This document shows positions 43,490 to 56,200 of a stretch of 64,000 nucleotides of DNA, piece after piece. Source of the stretch: Gnetum montanum (Eukaryota > Streptophyta > Gnetopsida > Gnetales > Gnetaceae). The notes under the pieces are model-generated. The model was not told where the DNA came from, made no database searches, and was given only the letters and a program-made list of their open reading frames with translations. The translations under genes were made by a program, and so were the position numbers. Every line of letters starts with the position of its first letter. The stretch's first letter is position 1. The stretch spans positions 69,337 to 133,336 of the forward strand of contig MNCI01020454.1 in assembly GCA_015680685.1 (NCBI GenBank), read 5' to 3'.

Positions 43490-45567
43490 CTAATTTTGTG
43501 GTTGAATTGGTTTAGAATTGTCTAAGACTAGCTTACCCCTATTTATCATCCTCTGGAGGTTGTCCCTTAATGCGAGGCAAAAGTCTATGTCATGACTAGA
43601 AAATTGGTGATAGTGGTAGAAGTAGTCTAAATTGAAATACTTAGGCAACTGAGGGTCATATTTCATTACTATAGTGGGATATTTGGCTATTTCATATTCT
43701 ATCATGATTCTTTTTGTAAGCTTGAAACATTTATTTGTATTGAATACATCCACTTTTCAAAAGTTTGTCTAATAGCTCGGATGACCTTAGAGGTAAGGTA
43801 GTGTACTTAGACCTATCCTTCCTTTCAAAATTAGCTCTAGTTTTTGTCAATGTAGTAGTCCTAGAGGTTGATGATTGGCTATTGTGGTTATTATAGGAGG
43901 CCTTGGATGGGTTATCTCTCAGCACATGGTTTGTCATCTTTCTTTCTTTAGTCATAGTTGGTACAGTTGTATTTTTTTGTTTGTTCTTGTCTTTGTCTCT
44001 TAGCATATGTTCATTTTTATATTGTATGTGGTTGGATTGACACTAGCATCTACAACATCCTCTATATATTTCTAATTTTTAAAAATACTTGGTTGAGGGA
44101 TTATGGGTCAAGGTAGTAGAGCTTGGACTTGATGAAGTCATTAACCACTTCCTTAAATATGGCCAATAGGTGGGATTTAGCTATAGGCTATGGTGTTTCA
44201 TTTAATAATACATTCCACCATTGGATGAACTTCTACATGGGTTCTAGAGGTTCCTACTAGACCTTCATGAGTTGGTCAAGCATTTTATTAGGCTTCAAGT
44301 TATATTTGAAGTGGTTGACAAACTAGGAAATCAAGTCCTCCAAAGAGGATATGGACCCCCTAGGTAATGCATAGTATGAATCAAGTGCTTTCCTAGTCAA
44401 GGACATAGGGAAAATCCTCATGATGGTATGAGGCCATGATTGTAAGAGTAAGCATTCATATTAAAAGGTAATAAGGTGAGCATTAGGATTACCTTCTCCA
44501 TTATACTTTCTAAACTAGGGAATAGGGACACTAGGAGGAAGTGTCAAGGGTGGGACCATAGGACTAATAGGATCATTTTGGTAGAAGTCCATAATAATCA
44601 TAGTTTATGAAGTAGAGGCTTTAAGCCTCTTCAACTCCTCTATTAGGTCTTGGATCATTTAGAAGGCTTGATTTAGGCCATGTGGTGGGCTATTGGTTTT
44701 GGGGTTTGCACATAGGGTTATGGCATTTTGGTAAGGCTTATGGCCTTGCTATGGGTTGTAAGATGGAAGGAAGAGGTTGCATTATGGTTGTTTCTTGTGG
44801 GCCAAACAAGGAAAATGATGTTTATGTTAGCAGTCAAGGCACATATGGGATAAAGGGGGTGTGTGATCCCTAAGTTGCTTGGGGTCCCATGGTGGATCTT
44901 ATATAGGGGACTAATGGATTTGTGGTGGTGAAAACCACCATCGATGGTTGCATAGTTTGAGGCTATGTAGCAAATGACATAGATTTCTTATAAGTAGTTG
45001 GCTATGACAATGATTGAATTTGATGTGTGGCTATAATTGGTGTTGGTGAAAGATGGTGGCACCATGCCCATGGAGAAAACAAAAGCATTAGAGGAAGGCA
45101 TTGTGACCTTGGAAGATGTTTGTTGGAACCATTCTCCCAGAATGTTTTTGGGCTAAGATTCCACCCTAATTCATCCTCCCCCTCTTGTTGTTCTTTTGAG
45201 CTATGCTTGTCATCTTCCTCTTCTATCGTAATCAATTGAGCTAGGATGTTGGCATAGATATTGGTTAGAGCTAGTTGGTCATACGAGGAAGGGACATACT
45301 TTCTTCCATCTTGATGTATGAGCTCAAACTCCCTTTTTACCTTTGCTTCCAGATGTAGGATCATGAGGTCAAACTACATTTTGGTGCAAATGAAGTAATA
45401 ATAGTATTCATTTATGGATGTAAAGCTAGGACTTTCCCATTTGACTCTTAAAGATCACCTACACTTGATGATGGTAAGGTTTTTGGGATCATAGACTCTT
45501 ATGGCTTGTTGGCTAGGACCTTCGCTAGTGAGGGTGAAGGGTAATTTAGTGAACTATTGGAAGACAT
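43490..45567 (-). pseudogene. gag of element 2 (broken)
   Basis: The N-terminal part at 45002-45364 gives HLEAKVKREFELIHQDGRKY, parallel to element 1's EAK...KLIYKGGRNF; an ATG at 45567 is a possible start. The capsid-like core RIFPMSLTRKALDSYYALP and SSLEDL lies near 44340-44425. The C-terminal part (43490-44006) has a basic segment, FERKDRSKYTTLPLRSSELL (as in element 1) and YHYHQFSSHDIDFCLALRDN. In that last segment the final Cys of the zinc-knuckle-like motif is present but the first is Tyr, the reverse of element 1. Stops and shifts break it throughout. Confidence 0.8.
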
Positions 45568-46716
45568 GTCTATTTTGTCAGAAATGGCAAAGAAAAAGTG
45601 AATTCTAGAAAAAAAAAATAAAATTTAAAAATGTTTAAATAAAAGCAAAAAATCCTAAAAATGAAGTACTTACTATAATTACTAAGTGTGGTAAGGGGGG
45701 TTTACCCCTTTACCAAGAAAGGAAAGCTAGAAATTTTTGTGTTAAGCCTTACCCATGCTAGCCTCCAAACTACCTCTATGTTAGGTACAACAAGGTGTAG
45801 GGGAAAGAAGGGGGATGAGATAATGGAAATCTCACACCTTCTAACCCAACATTGATAGGGGAAAATGTTAAAAATTATGTGCAATAATTGGCTTAAAATA
45901 GGTTATAAATAGCAATAATAGAGGTGGATCCCAACAATTGTAATTCAAAAATGATCAAAGAAATCAAAAAATGGTTAAAAATGAAGCACTTACCAAAATT
46001 AGAAAGTGTGGGGTAAGGGGGTTTACCCCTTTACCAAAAATGGAAAGTTGGTGTTAAGCCTCATGCATGTTGGCCTTCCAACTACCTCCATGCTAGGTAT
46101 GGTAGGGGGAAAAGAAGGGGTTTGAGATGATGGGAATCTCACATCTTCTAACTTGATGTTGATGAGGGGAAGGCTAAAAACAAAATTGAAAAGTTTGGGT
46201 TTTTTCACTAAAACTTGGTTTTAGAAAGCTAATAATTTTCTTAGGATGGAAAATGGTGGGGAAGCTAGCTTTTATAAGTTTGGTAATTTTTAGAAGGTCA
46301 ACATCACCAACTTTAGAAACTAGAAAAATTGAAATTGGTAGCACAAAGAAAAAGAGGAAGCTTTAACACTAGCTTTGGGGCTCAAAAATTCACAATAATT
46401 AATGTGAAAAGTTACTAGCTAACCACCTACAATTTTCATGTTGTATTTTTAGGCACAAGGGAGAAGGGGTAGTGTTGATATTTTGAAGGTTTTAGGGGGA
46501 TGCCAATGTTGGCCTTGAAATTCACATCAGTTGCTATGAAAATATTATAAATCCAAACACCTGCAACCTCCATGCTTAGCTTTGATTACATGGAGTGGGT
46601 TACAATGCTATTTCATGAAAAAATTCAATGGTTTTAAAGAAAAAAATTGAAAATTCTAGGATGATAGGCAACATTGGTAATGATGATCAAAATATTGGAC
46701 ATAGAAATCAGATAGA
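45568..46716 (-). other. Untranslated leader of element 2
   Basis: About 1.15 kb between gag and the primer-binding region with no coding domain. It contains a 320-bp tandem duplication (45661-46180) and A-rich tracts. Confidence 0.5.
45661..46180. repeat. Tandem duplication in the element 2 leader, 320-bp step
   Basis: ATGAAGTACTTACTATAATT at 45661 recurs as ATGAAGCACTTACCAAAATT at 45981. Both are followed by AGTGTGGTAAGGGGG-GTTTACCCC, a CTACCTC(T/C)ATG(T/C)TAGGTA stretch and a GGGAAAAGAAGGGG-type purine tract at the same offsets. Confidence 0.75.
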
Positions 46717-46736
46717 GGCCCTCCTTCTAGAGACAA
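46717..46736 (-). other. Primer-binding site region of element 2
   Basis: Minus strand TTGTCTCTAGAAGGAGGGCC next to the LTR, sharing 18 of 20 bases with element 1. Confidence 0.68.
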
Positions 46737-48221
46737 AAAAACTATTGGGATAAAAAAATCAATCCCTAAAAAGATAGATGGACCCAGTACAACAGTCTAC
46801 AACCCATGAATCCCCAAGGCCTTTGGAAAAAACGTGGTATTCAGGATGCCTTGGTTGGTCTATAGATCAACCAAGGACTTATGAAATGAAAAATAGGGTA
46901 ACAAAAATAGAATTCTAAAATTGATAACAGATTTAAATAATGCATAGAAAATAAACAAATATATTTTGCACATGAAATCTAGAACTTAAAAATTTGTTGA
47001 GAAAGAATAAAGAATAACTTGGAGAAATGTGTACAAATGGTGCTTGAGTGGGCAATAGGGGGGATCACTGTGATGGGATTCAAGATCCATTAAAGTCAAT
47101 ATAGTCAACTCCATGAGTTGGATGTCCTACCACTCTCGTTGCTATCGAATCTCTAGTGCTACTACTCTAGATTTGTAACGTTGGCTATGGTGGGCGTTGA
47201 AAAGTGTAAATAATAAAGTTTTTTCAAGTGATCTACACTCAAAGTTGGAAATCCCAAGGGTGTAGTATGAATCTTGAAAACTCACAAATCTCAAATGAAG
47301 TCACAAGGCCATAAGGTCATATAGTTTCTATGTTGGATTTAAGAGAATACATGTGTGGAAACTTGTAAGAACTCTTGAGTGCTTGAGAATGCCCAAGTGT
47401 AGATCTATGAGCAAATTACTAAACCATGTAAAAATTGTGTAACCAATGTGAATAACATAAGATTACAAAAGTTTGAAACCTATAAATACTATTTGAGGAT
47501 GGTTTCTATAGGTCTTAGGCCATGAATGGGATTGTAAAGTGGCTATGATTTGGCTACATAATGGCTACAACTTGGGTGCCAAATTGCTACAAATTTCTAC
47601 CTCATGCAGGTGAGATGGATGCCCAAATTTGGAGGATTATCATATATATTAAGTGTTTTCCCCCATGGTCATTAAGGTTATTATAAATAGTAATGGGGGC
47701 ACACCTTTTATGCTAAAGATAAATCTTTCACGCTGAGTCTTGTGCCATCCTTGCTAGAGTTTTTGGTCAATGTTGGGATGCATGGAGTGTTGAAATCTAG
47801 CCTTTGTGGCTTCCACCTTGGGGGCATGGAGTTTCCACATTGGGGGCTAAAGTTTTCAAGCTAAGGGAAAACCTCCTACCTCTCCACAATGGGGGTAGGT
47901 GAGATTTACCCCCCTTGTAGATGTTTCTAGCATAGAAAATTGTCTACCCCCCATAAAACCCACAAATTGCCATTTTTGACATTCCAAAAGGAAATTTTGA
48001 TCCCCCATAGCCAAATACTGATACTAGATGACTTTTTTCACTTGGAAAATAAGGCTTTATACACTTATGAGGCATTTTGAGCCTCCAAAATATAGAATAT
48101 GTGAGATTGACCCTAATGGATCACCTCATCACATTTACAATGAATTTTTACCTTGGGTTCCATGGGATGGAAGATACATGATGAAAATTGGCTATAACAT
48201 ACAAAATTTTGTGGTTTTTCA
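46737..48221 (-). repeat. 5' LTR of element 2
   Basis: Pairs with 26344-27817. It ends in CA at 48220-48221 beside the cctaa target duplication. The low-coordinate end has lost its TG; the alignment to the other LTR places it at 46737. Confidence 0.9.
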
Positions 48222-48388
48222 CCTAAAATCCAAACCCTAAATATGAAATCCTAAACCTTGAACCATGAACTCCAAACCTCTAATATTGAATCCCAAACAA
48301 CAAACCCTAATCATAATTCCCTAAATGCCAAACTAGAACCTATAACCTTGAACCATGAATTCTAATCTCTTAATCTTGAACCTATATT
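48222..48388 (-). repeat. Telomere-like block B, right part
   Basis: CCCTAAA-type words resume directly after the LTR. With 25214-26343 they form the block into which element 2 inserted. Confidence 0.85.
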
Positions 48389-51300
48389 TTAGGATTAAAG
48401 AATTAAGGTTTAGGGTTTAGGATTTAGTGTTAGGGATTTAGGGTTTGAGTTTTCAACTTTCATGTTCTAGATTCTAGGTTTAGTATTTAGGGTTCAAAGT
48501 TTAAGGACTCTATGTTGACAGTCAAGGCTTTAGAGTTTAAGGTTTAGGGTTATAGGTTTAAGGTTTAGTATTCAAAGTTGGGTGTTTGAGGTTCATAGTT
48601 TGGAGTTCAGGGTTCAGGTTTTAGGATTTAGGGCTTAATGTTGAGGGTTTAGGGCCTAGGGTTAAGGGTTAAGTATTCAAGGTTATGGGTTATGGGTTTA
48701 AGATTATGGGTTTTGGGTTTAAAGTTTAAGGTTCAAGGTTGATGGTTAAGGGTTGAGGGTTCGAGGTTAAAGATTTAGGGTTTGTAGTGCTAAGATCAAG
48801 GTTTAGGATTTAGAGTTTAGGGCTTAGGATTCAAGATTTGGGGTTCAAGGATTAGGGTTTAGGGTTTAACATTTAGGATTCTAGGATTAGGCTTCAGGGT
48901 TCAAGGATGAAGGTTTTTGGTTTAAGGTTTAGGATTCTAGGGCTTAAGGTTTAGAGTTTAGGGTTTAGGGTTTGAGGTTCAAGATTTAGAGTTTAGTGTT
49001 CAAGGATTAGGATTAAGTTACTAAGATTTAGGATTCAGGGTTTTGAGTCTAGGATTTAATGTTCAGAGTTCAATGCTGGGGTTTGGAGTTTTGGGTTTTG
49101 GGTTGATTTTTCAAGGTCCAAGATTATTTAGGGTTCCATGTTCAAGGTTATGGATTTTAGGGTTAGGGTTCAAGATTTGTGGTTGAGGGTTTATGATTTT
49201 AGTATCAGGGTTTTTGATTTAGGATTTAAGGTTAAAGGATTTGGATTCAGGGTTTAATATTTAGCATTCAAGGCTTGTGATTTAGGATATGTGGCTTGGA
49301 ATTCAAGTTTTAGGGATTGTCATTTGGGGTTCAAGGTTGTGGTTTTAGACTTAATGATTAAGAGTTCATGATCTAGGGTTTAGTTTTCTAGGTTCAAGAT
49401 TAGTGTTCAAGGTTCAGGGTTTGAGATTCTAGGTTCTTAGTTTCAAGTTTCATGTATGGGATTTGGGGTTTAGTATTCAAGGTTTAGGATTTAGGGTTTA
49501 GGGTGTAGTATTTTAGGGTTTAGGGTTTTAGGATTTAGGATTCAGGATTTTGAGTTTGGGGTTCCATGTTTAGGGTTTGTAGTTTAATGTTTATGGTTTA
49601 CAGATTAGGGTATAGGATTCAAAGTTCTAGGGTTACGAATCAGGGTCTAAGGTTCTAAGTTTTGGGTTTAGGGATTGGGTTTTGGAATTAAGGGTTTAGG
49701 ATTCATGATTTAAGATTTAGGGTTTAGGATTTGGAGTTTGGGATGTGGTTTTTTGGGTTTAGGATTTAGGATTCAAGGTTTATGATTTAGGGTTTGAGAT
49801 TTGGTGTTCAAGGTTTCAGCTTCAAGGTTTAGGATTTTAGTTTTAGGGTTTAGGGTTTAAATTTTAGGGTTTTGAGTTTATGGTTTAGGTTTTGGGATTT
49901 GTTGTTCGAGGTTGAGGATTTAGTATTAAGGCTTTATGATTTAGGATTTAGTGTTTGGGGTTGAGGGATAAGTGTTAAGGATTTAGGGATTTAGGATTAG
50001 TATTTAGCTTTAAGTATTTAAGTTTTGGGGTTTAGAATTTGGGGTTGAGGATTTAGGACTTAGGATTCTAAGTTCAAGGTTTAGGATTCAAGGTTTGAGT
50101 TTTAGGTTATGAGGTTCAGGGTTCAGGGTTCATGGGTAAGGCTTTGGGGTTTAGGGTTTACTTTTTGAGGTTTTGAGTTTGAGATTTAGGATTTGGGGTT
50201 TGTTGTTTAGGGTTCTAGGATAAAATTTCAAGAATTAGGGTTTAGAATTTGGAGATCTATATTCAAGGTTAGGGGTTTAGGGTTTAGAATTTAGGGTTTA
50301 GGGTTTAGGATTCTAGGTTAAAGATTTAGGAATTAGGATTTGGGGTTCAGGGTTTTGACTTTAAAGTTCAATGTTCATGGATCAATGTTTGAGATTATGA
50401 GTATAGGATTTAGGATTCAATGTACGAGGTTCAAGGTTTAGGGTTTGGGGTTCAAGGCTTGGGGTTTAGGGTTTGAGGTTCAGGGTTGAAATTTGGGAGT
50501 TTAGGGTTCATTGTTTATGTTTAGGATTCCAAGATCTAGGATTTGGATTCATGGTTTGGTATCCGGGGTTTACAATTTAGGATTTAAGATTTATGATTTT
50601 AAGTTTAGGATTCAAGGTTTGGGATTTGAAATTTAGCATTTATGTTTTAGTGTTTAGAATTTAGGATTTAGAATTTTGAGACATGCATTTGGGGTTCAAG
50701 GTTTGGGGTTTAAGATTCATAGTTTAGGATTTAGGGTTTATGGTTCCAAGTTTAATGTTTAGGGTTTAGTTTTTAGGATTTGGGGTTTAGTGTTTAAGAT
50801 TAAGGATTTAAGGTTAAGGGTTCAAGATTCAAGATTTAGGATTCAGGGTTTGAAGTATCATGTTCAAGGTTTGGGGTTTAGAATTCATGGTTCCAAGTTC
50901 ATGATTCAAGGTTTAGTGTTCAAGGTTTTGGTTTTGGGGTTTGTGGTTGAAGGTTTAGGATTTAGGGTTATGAGTTTAGGATTTAAGGTTTGGGACTTAT
51001 GGTTTGGGGTTCAAATTTTAGGATTCAAGGTTTAAGGTTTAGGGTTTAGTGTTCCTGGTTTGCGGTTCAAATTTTGAGGTTCAATGTTTGGGGTTCAAAG
51101 TTTTGAATGCAAGATTTAGGGTTTAGTGTTTGGGATTTAGGGCTAGGATTTAGGGTTTAGGATTTGGGGTTTGGGATTGAGGGTTGAGAATTTAGGGTTT
51201 AGGATTTAGGATTTGGGATGTAGAAATTAGGGTTTAGGGTTTATGATTTAGGATTTGGGATGTAGGATTTATGAATTAGCATTCAACATTGAAGGATGAG

Positions 51301-53243
51301 GGTTTAGGGTTTAGGGTTCAAGATTTAGGATTCTAGGTTCAAGGTTTAGTGTTCAGGGTTCAAGATATAGGGTTTAGGGTTTGGGATTTAGTGTTTAGGA
51401 TATAGTGTTTAGGGTTTAGGATTTCGGGTTCTAGGTTTGGAGTTTGGGGTTTGGGGTGCAGTGTTCAGGATTCAAGGTTTACAATTTAGGGTTCATAGTT
51501 CAGGATTTAAGATTCAAGGTTTAGTATTTGGGATTCATCATTAGGAGCTTGAGGTTTAGAGTTTAGGGTCCTTGTTATGGGATTTGCGGTTTAATATTTA
51601 GGATTCAAGGTTTAGGATTAGGATTTATGGTTTAGGGTTTAGGGTTTGGGCTCTTGGATTAAGGGTTTGGAATTTAGTGTTTAGGTCTTAGGGTTTAGGG
51701 TTCAAGGATTATAGCTCATGGTTGAGGATTTAAGGTTTGGGGATTAGGATTTAGTGTTTAGGGTTTAAGATTTAGAATTTTTGGGTTTAGAGTTTTATGG
51801 TCTTATGATTTTACGATTTTAGATTTTATAGTTTAGGTTTTGGTATTTAAAGTTTAAGGGTTTGGGTTTGATGCTTTGAGTTTAAGGTTCAGGGTTTCAA
51901 GTTTAGGATTCAACGTTCAAGGTTTCAAGTTTAGGATTCAACGTTCAGAGTTCAAGGTTCAAGGTTTAAGATTTGGGATTAGGGATTGGGGATTTATGTT
52001 TTAGAATCATGAGTTTGGGCTTTAGGATTCTAGGCTCAAGATTTAGGGTTTAGTGTTTAGTGTTTAGGATTTAGGGTTTAGTTTTTGGGATTTGAATTTA
52101 AGGGTTTAGGATTTGGGGTTGAGGGTTTAGGGTTTGGAGTTTAAGGTTTCATGTTTAAGGTTGAAGGTTTAAGATCTAGGGTTCATGTTTTAAGGTTTAA
52201 GGTTTAAGGTTTAGGGTTAAGAGATCAAGATTTAGGGTTTGAAATTTAGGGTTTGAGGTTTAAGGCTCTAGTTAAGGGATTCAGGGTTCATGATTGAAGC
52301 TTCTAGGTTCATGGATTAGGGTTTGGGGTTGAGGGTTCTTAGTTGAGGGTTTAGGTGCTAGGCTTTAGGTTTAAGATTCTAGGTTTAGTGTTCAAGGGTT
52401 AGGGTTCATGGTTAACTGATCAAGGTGTAGGATTCAAAGTCTAAGGTCCAAGATTCAGGGTTGTAAATTTTAGGTTTAGGATTCATTGTTTAGGATTCCA
52501 GGTTCAAGATTTCGGATTTAGGATTTTGAGTTTAGGATTTTAGGTTCAATATTTATGGATTAGGGTGCATGATTTTGGGTTTGAGGATTATGATTTAGGA
52601 TTTTATGATTATAGGATTTAGGATTTATGGTTTCGGGTTTAGGATTTAGGATTTAGTATTTAGACTTCAAGGCTTAGAGTTTAAGGTTGAGGCTTTGGGG
52701 TTCTAGGTTCTAAGTTCAGGATTTAGGGTTCCAAGTTTACAATTTAGTGTTAAGTTTTTAGAGTTTAAGGTTTTGGGTTCAGGATTTGGGGTTGAAGTAT
52801 TAGGGTTTAGGATTTCAAGTTCAGGGTTCATGGTTCTAGGTCTTGAGTTTTGGATTAAAGATTAAAGGCTCAAGGTTCATGGTTTAGGATTCAGTGTTTA
52901 GGGTTTGGTGTTTGGGGTTGATGATTAAGGGTTGAGGATTGAGGGTTCAGGATTTAGGATTCTAGATTTAAGGTTTAGGATTTAGGTTTCAGGATCTGGA
53001 GTTCTAGGCTTAGTGTTTATAGTTTAGAATTTAGTGTTCAGAGTTTAGGGTTTAGGGTTTTAGGATTTATTGTCTTTGGATTTCATGGTTTTAGTGTTTA
53101 GAATTGAGGGTTCACGGTTAAGGGTTCAGGATTTTGGATCTAGTGTTAGTTGTTCAGAGTTCAGTGATTAACACTTAAGATTTAGGATTTAGGATTTAGG
53201 GTTAGGAAATAAGGGTTCAAGATTCAAGGTTCAGTGTTTGTGG
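48389..53243 (+). repeat. Telomere-like block C (TTTAGGG strand on top)
   Basis: Orientation flips at about 48388 (TATATTTTAGGATT). About 4.85 kb of degenerate heptamers, the same word set as block A. A small direct repeat at about 51893-51948 doubles TTTCAAGTTTAGGATTCAAC. No gene. Confidence 0.9.
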
Positions 53244-56200
53244 CCTTGAATACTAAACCTTGATCCCCAAATTGTGAACCAATAACTACAAATGCTGAAC
53301 ATTGACCTTCAAATGCCAATGCTCAAAACTTCAACCCCAAACCTATAACCTTGAAGTCTAAATAACAAATTCCAAATCATGAATTTAGAACCTTGAACAT
53401 TCAACCCTATATTCTAAACCCTAAACTTTGAACACTAAACCTAAAATCTTAAAACCTAAATCTTGAACCCTTACCCATGAACCATGAATCCTAAACCTTG
53501 GACCTTGAACCCTCAACACTCAACCATGATCTCTTAACTCCAAATCATGATATCTCAACCCTAAACCCTTAGCCTTAAACCTTGAATCCAAAATCCTTAA
53601 TTGTAAATCCCAAATCCTCAATGTTGAATCCTAAACCCTAAACCCTAAACTTAGAACCTTGAACCTTGATTTATGAACCTTCATTCCAAATCCTAAACCT
53701 TGAATCTAGAATATTGAACCTAGAACTCTATATCTCCAACCCAAAACCACAAACCCCAAACACTAAAACCCTAACATTGAATAATAAACCCTAAACTCTG
53801 AACCTTAAACCCTTGAATTCCAAATGCCAAACCGTGAACCTTGAAACATGAACCATGAATCCTAAAACCTAAAACTTGAACACCAAGCCCCAAGTCCCAA
53901 ACCTTGAACCCCAAATCTTAAATCATAAACCCTAAATATTAATCTTTGAACACTAAATTGTGAAGCATGAACCTTGAATCCCAAACTCTAAACCCTCAAC
54001 ATTGATCTCCAAAATCCAAACTCTATACGTAAAACCTAGAACCTATAACCCTAAATTCTAAACCTTGATTCCTAAATCCAGAACCTTGATTCCTAAATCC
54101 TGAACCTTGATTCCTAAAATCTAAACCCTAAATCTTGAATCCTAAACCCCAAATCCAAAATCCTAAACCTTGAACACTATTCCTTGAATCTCAAAACTTG
54201 AACCTTGAATTCTAAAGCTAAAAGACTAATCCCTGAATCCAAAAGTAGAAATTCTAAACCTAGAACCCCAAATGCTAAACGCAGAATCCTAAACTCAGAA
54301 ATATGAGTCTTAAACCTTGATCCATGAATCTTGAACATTAAACCTTGAACACTAAATCTTGGTCCCTGATCTTGGATTCCTAAATACAAAACCCTCAATC
54401 AACAACTCCAAATCCTAAACCCAAAACCTTGAAACTAAAACATTGAGTATAGAACCCTTAATACTAAACCTTGAACCTTGAACCCTAAACCCTAAACCCT
54501 AAACATTGTTTCCTAAACCTTGAATTTGAAACCCTTAATTCAAAACACTAAACTATGGACCCATAACATGAAAGCCTAATTCTCAAACCCTAAAACTTGA
54601 TCCCTCAAATGTGAAACCCTGATGCAAAAACATAGAACCCTAAACACCAAGCCCTAAATCCTAAATGCCAAGCCTTGAACCTTGAACCTTGAATCTCAAA
54701 CCTAGTACTCTTAACCTTGAAACTAGAACCTTGAATTTTGAATCCTGAACTCTATACCCTAATACCTGAACCTTGAATCCTAGATCGAAAACCTTAAATA
54801 TTAAACCCAAAACCCTAAACCATGAACTCTAAACAACAAACCCTAAACCCAAAACATTGAACCATGAACTTAGAAACTTGAATCTTAAACCTTGAAGCCT
54901 AAACCCTAAACAAATCCCAAATCCCAAACCCCTAGCCCTAAAACCTAAACTCAAAACCTTGAACTCTAAATCCTAATTCCTAAACCATAAATACTAATCC
55001 TTGAACATAGAACCCCATACCCTAAACACTAGACCCTAAATTAGGAACCTTGAATTCTAAAAGCTAAATCGTAAAATCTTAAAGTCATAAAATCCTAAAA
55101 TTCTAAACCTTGAACCACAAACTTTAAAAAACTAAATCCTAAAATCATAAACTCTCAAACCCTAATATCCTCAACCCTAAACAGTAAAATGATAAACTCT
55201 AAATAATAAGCCTTGAACCATGAACCTCAAACCTAGAATCTCAAACCCCAAATCATGAAATTCAAAAATTGAGCCTGGAATCTTGAAATTATAACTCTAA
55301 ACCCTAAAGATGCAATCACAAACCCCAAACCCTAAACCCCAAATCCTAAACCTTGAAACTAGAACCATGAACCCTAAACCTAGAACCCAAAACTTTGAAA
55401 CCTAAAGCCTAAACCCTAAACCAAAAATCTTATACACTAAATCTAGATTCCTTACTTCTAAACTCTAAACCTTGAACTCAAAACCATGATCCCAAAACCA
55501 TAAACCTTAGACCTTGAACCCTAAACCTAGAACCTAAAACCCAAATTTCTAAACACTAAACCCCAAAGCCTAAACGTTGAATCCTAAATGCTAAATCATA
55601 AGCATCAAACCCTAATCCCTAAATGTTGAACATTAAAATTTGAATACTTAACTTAGAACCCTAAATCCTAAACCTTGAACCCTTATCTCAATTAAACCCT
55701 AAACCTTGATCTTCTAACTATGAATCATGAACCCTAAACCCTAAATCCTAAATCCTAAACCTTGAAATATAAGCCGTAAACTTGAACCTTGAACATAGAA
55801 CCTCAAACCCTAATACTTTAACCTTCAACGCTAATTCTGAAGCTTGAAAAATAAACCATGAACCCTAAAGTCTAAATTTTGTATCTTAAATTGTAAGTCT
55901 TAAACCCTAAATCTTTAACCATGAACCCCAAAACTCAAATCCTAATCCTTGAACCTTAAATATTGAATGTTAAATTTTGAACCCTAAACCCTGAACCTTG
56001 CTTCCTTAACCCTAAACCCTAAACCTTGAACTTTGCATAATAAATCCTAAATCCTAAGAAACTAAAACCATAAATCCCAAACCTAGAACTCTAAATCCCA
56101 AACATTGAACCCAAAACTTGAAACCCTAAATCCTAAGCTTATAACTTCAAACTACAAACCTTGAACCCTAAATGCCAAACTACAAATACCAAACCCTAAG

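Larger units (their letters stand above)
26344..48221 (-). mobile_element. Element 2: old Tat-lineage LTR retrotransposon inserted in telomere-like DNA
   Basis: LTRs at 26344-27817 and 46737-48221 flank minus-strand gag, protease, a 10.4-kb spacer, RT, two RNase H domains and integrase. It spans about 21.9 kb. The flanking bases cctga (26339-26343) and cctaa (48222-48226) fit a 5-bp target duplication with one change. Both flanks are CCCTAAA-type, as expected for insertion into one block. Many stops and a scarcity of CG dinucleotides mark it as older and heavily deaminated compared with element 1. Its spacer carries the second copy of the antisense gene. Confidence 0.92.
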
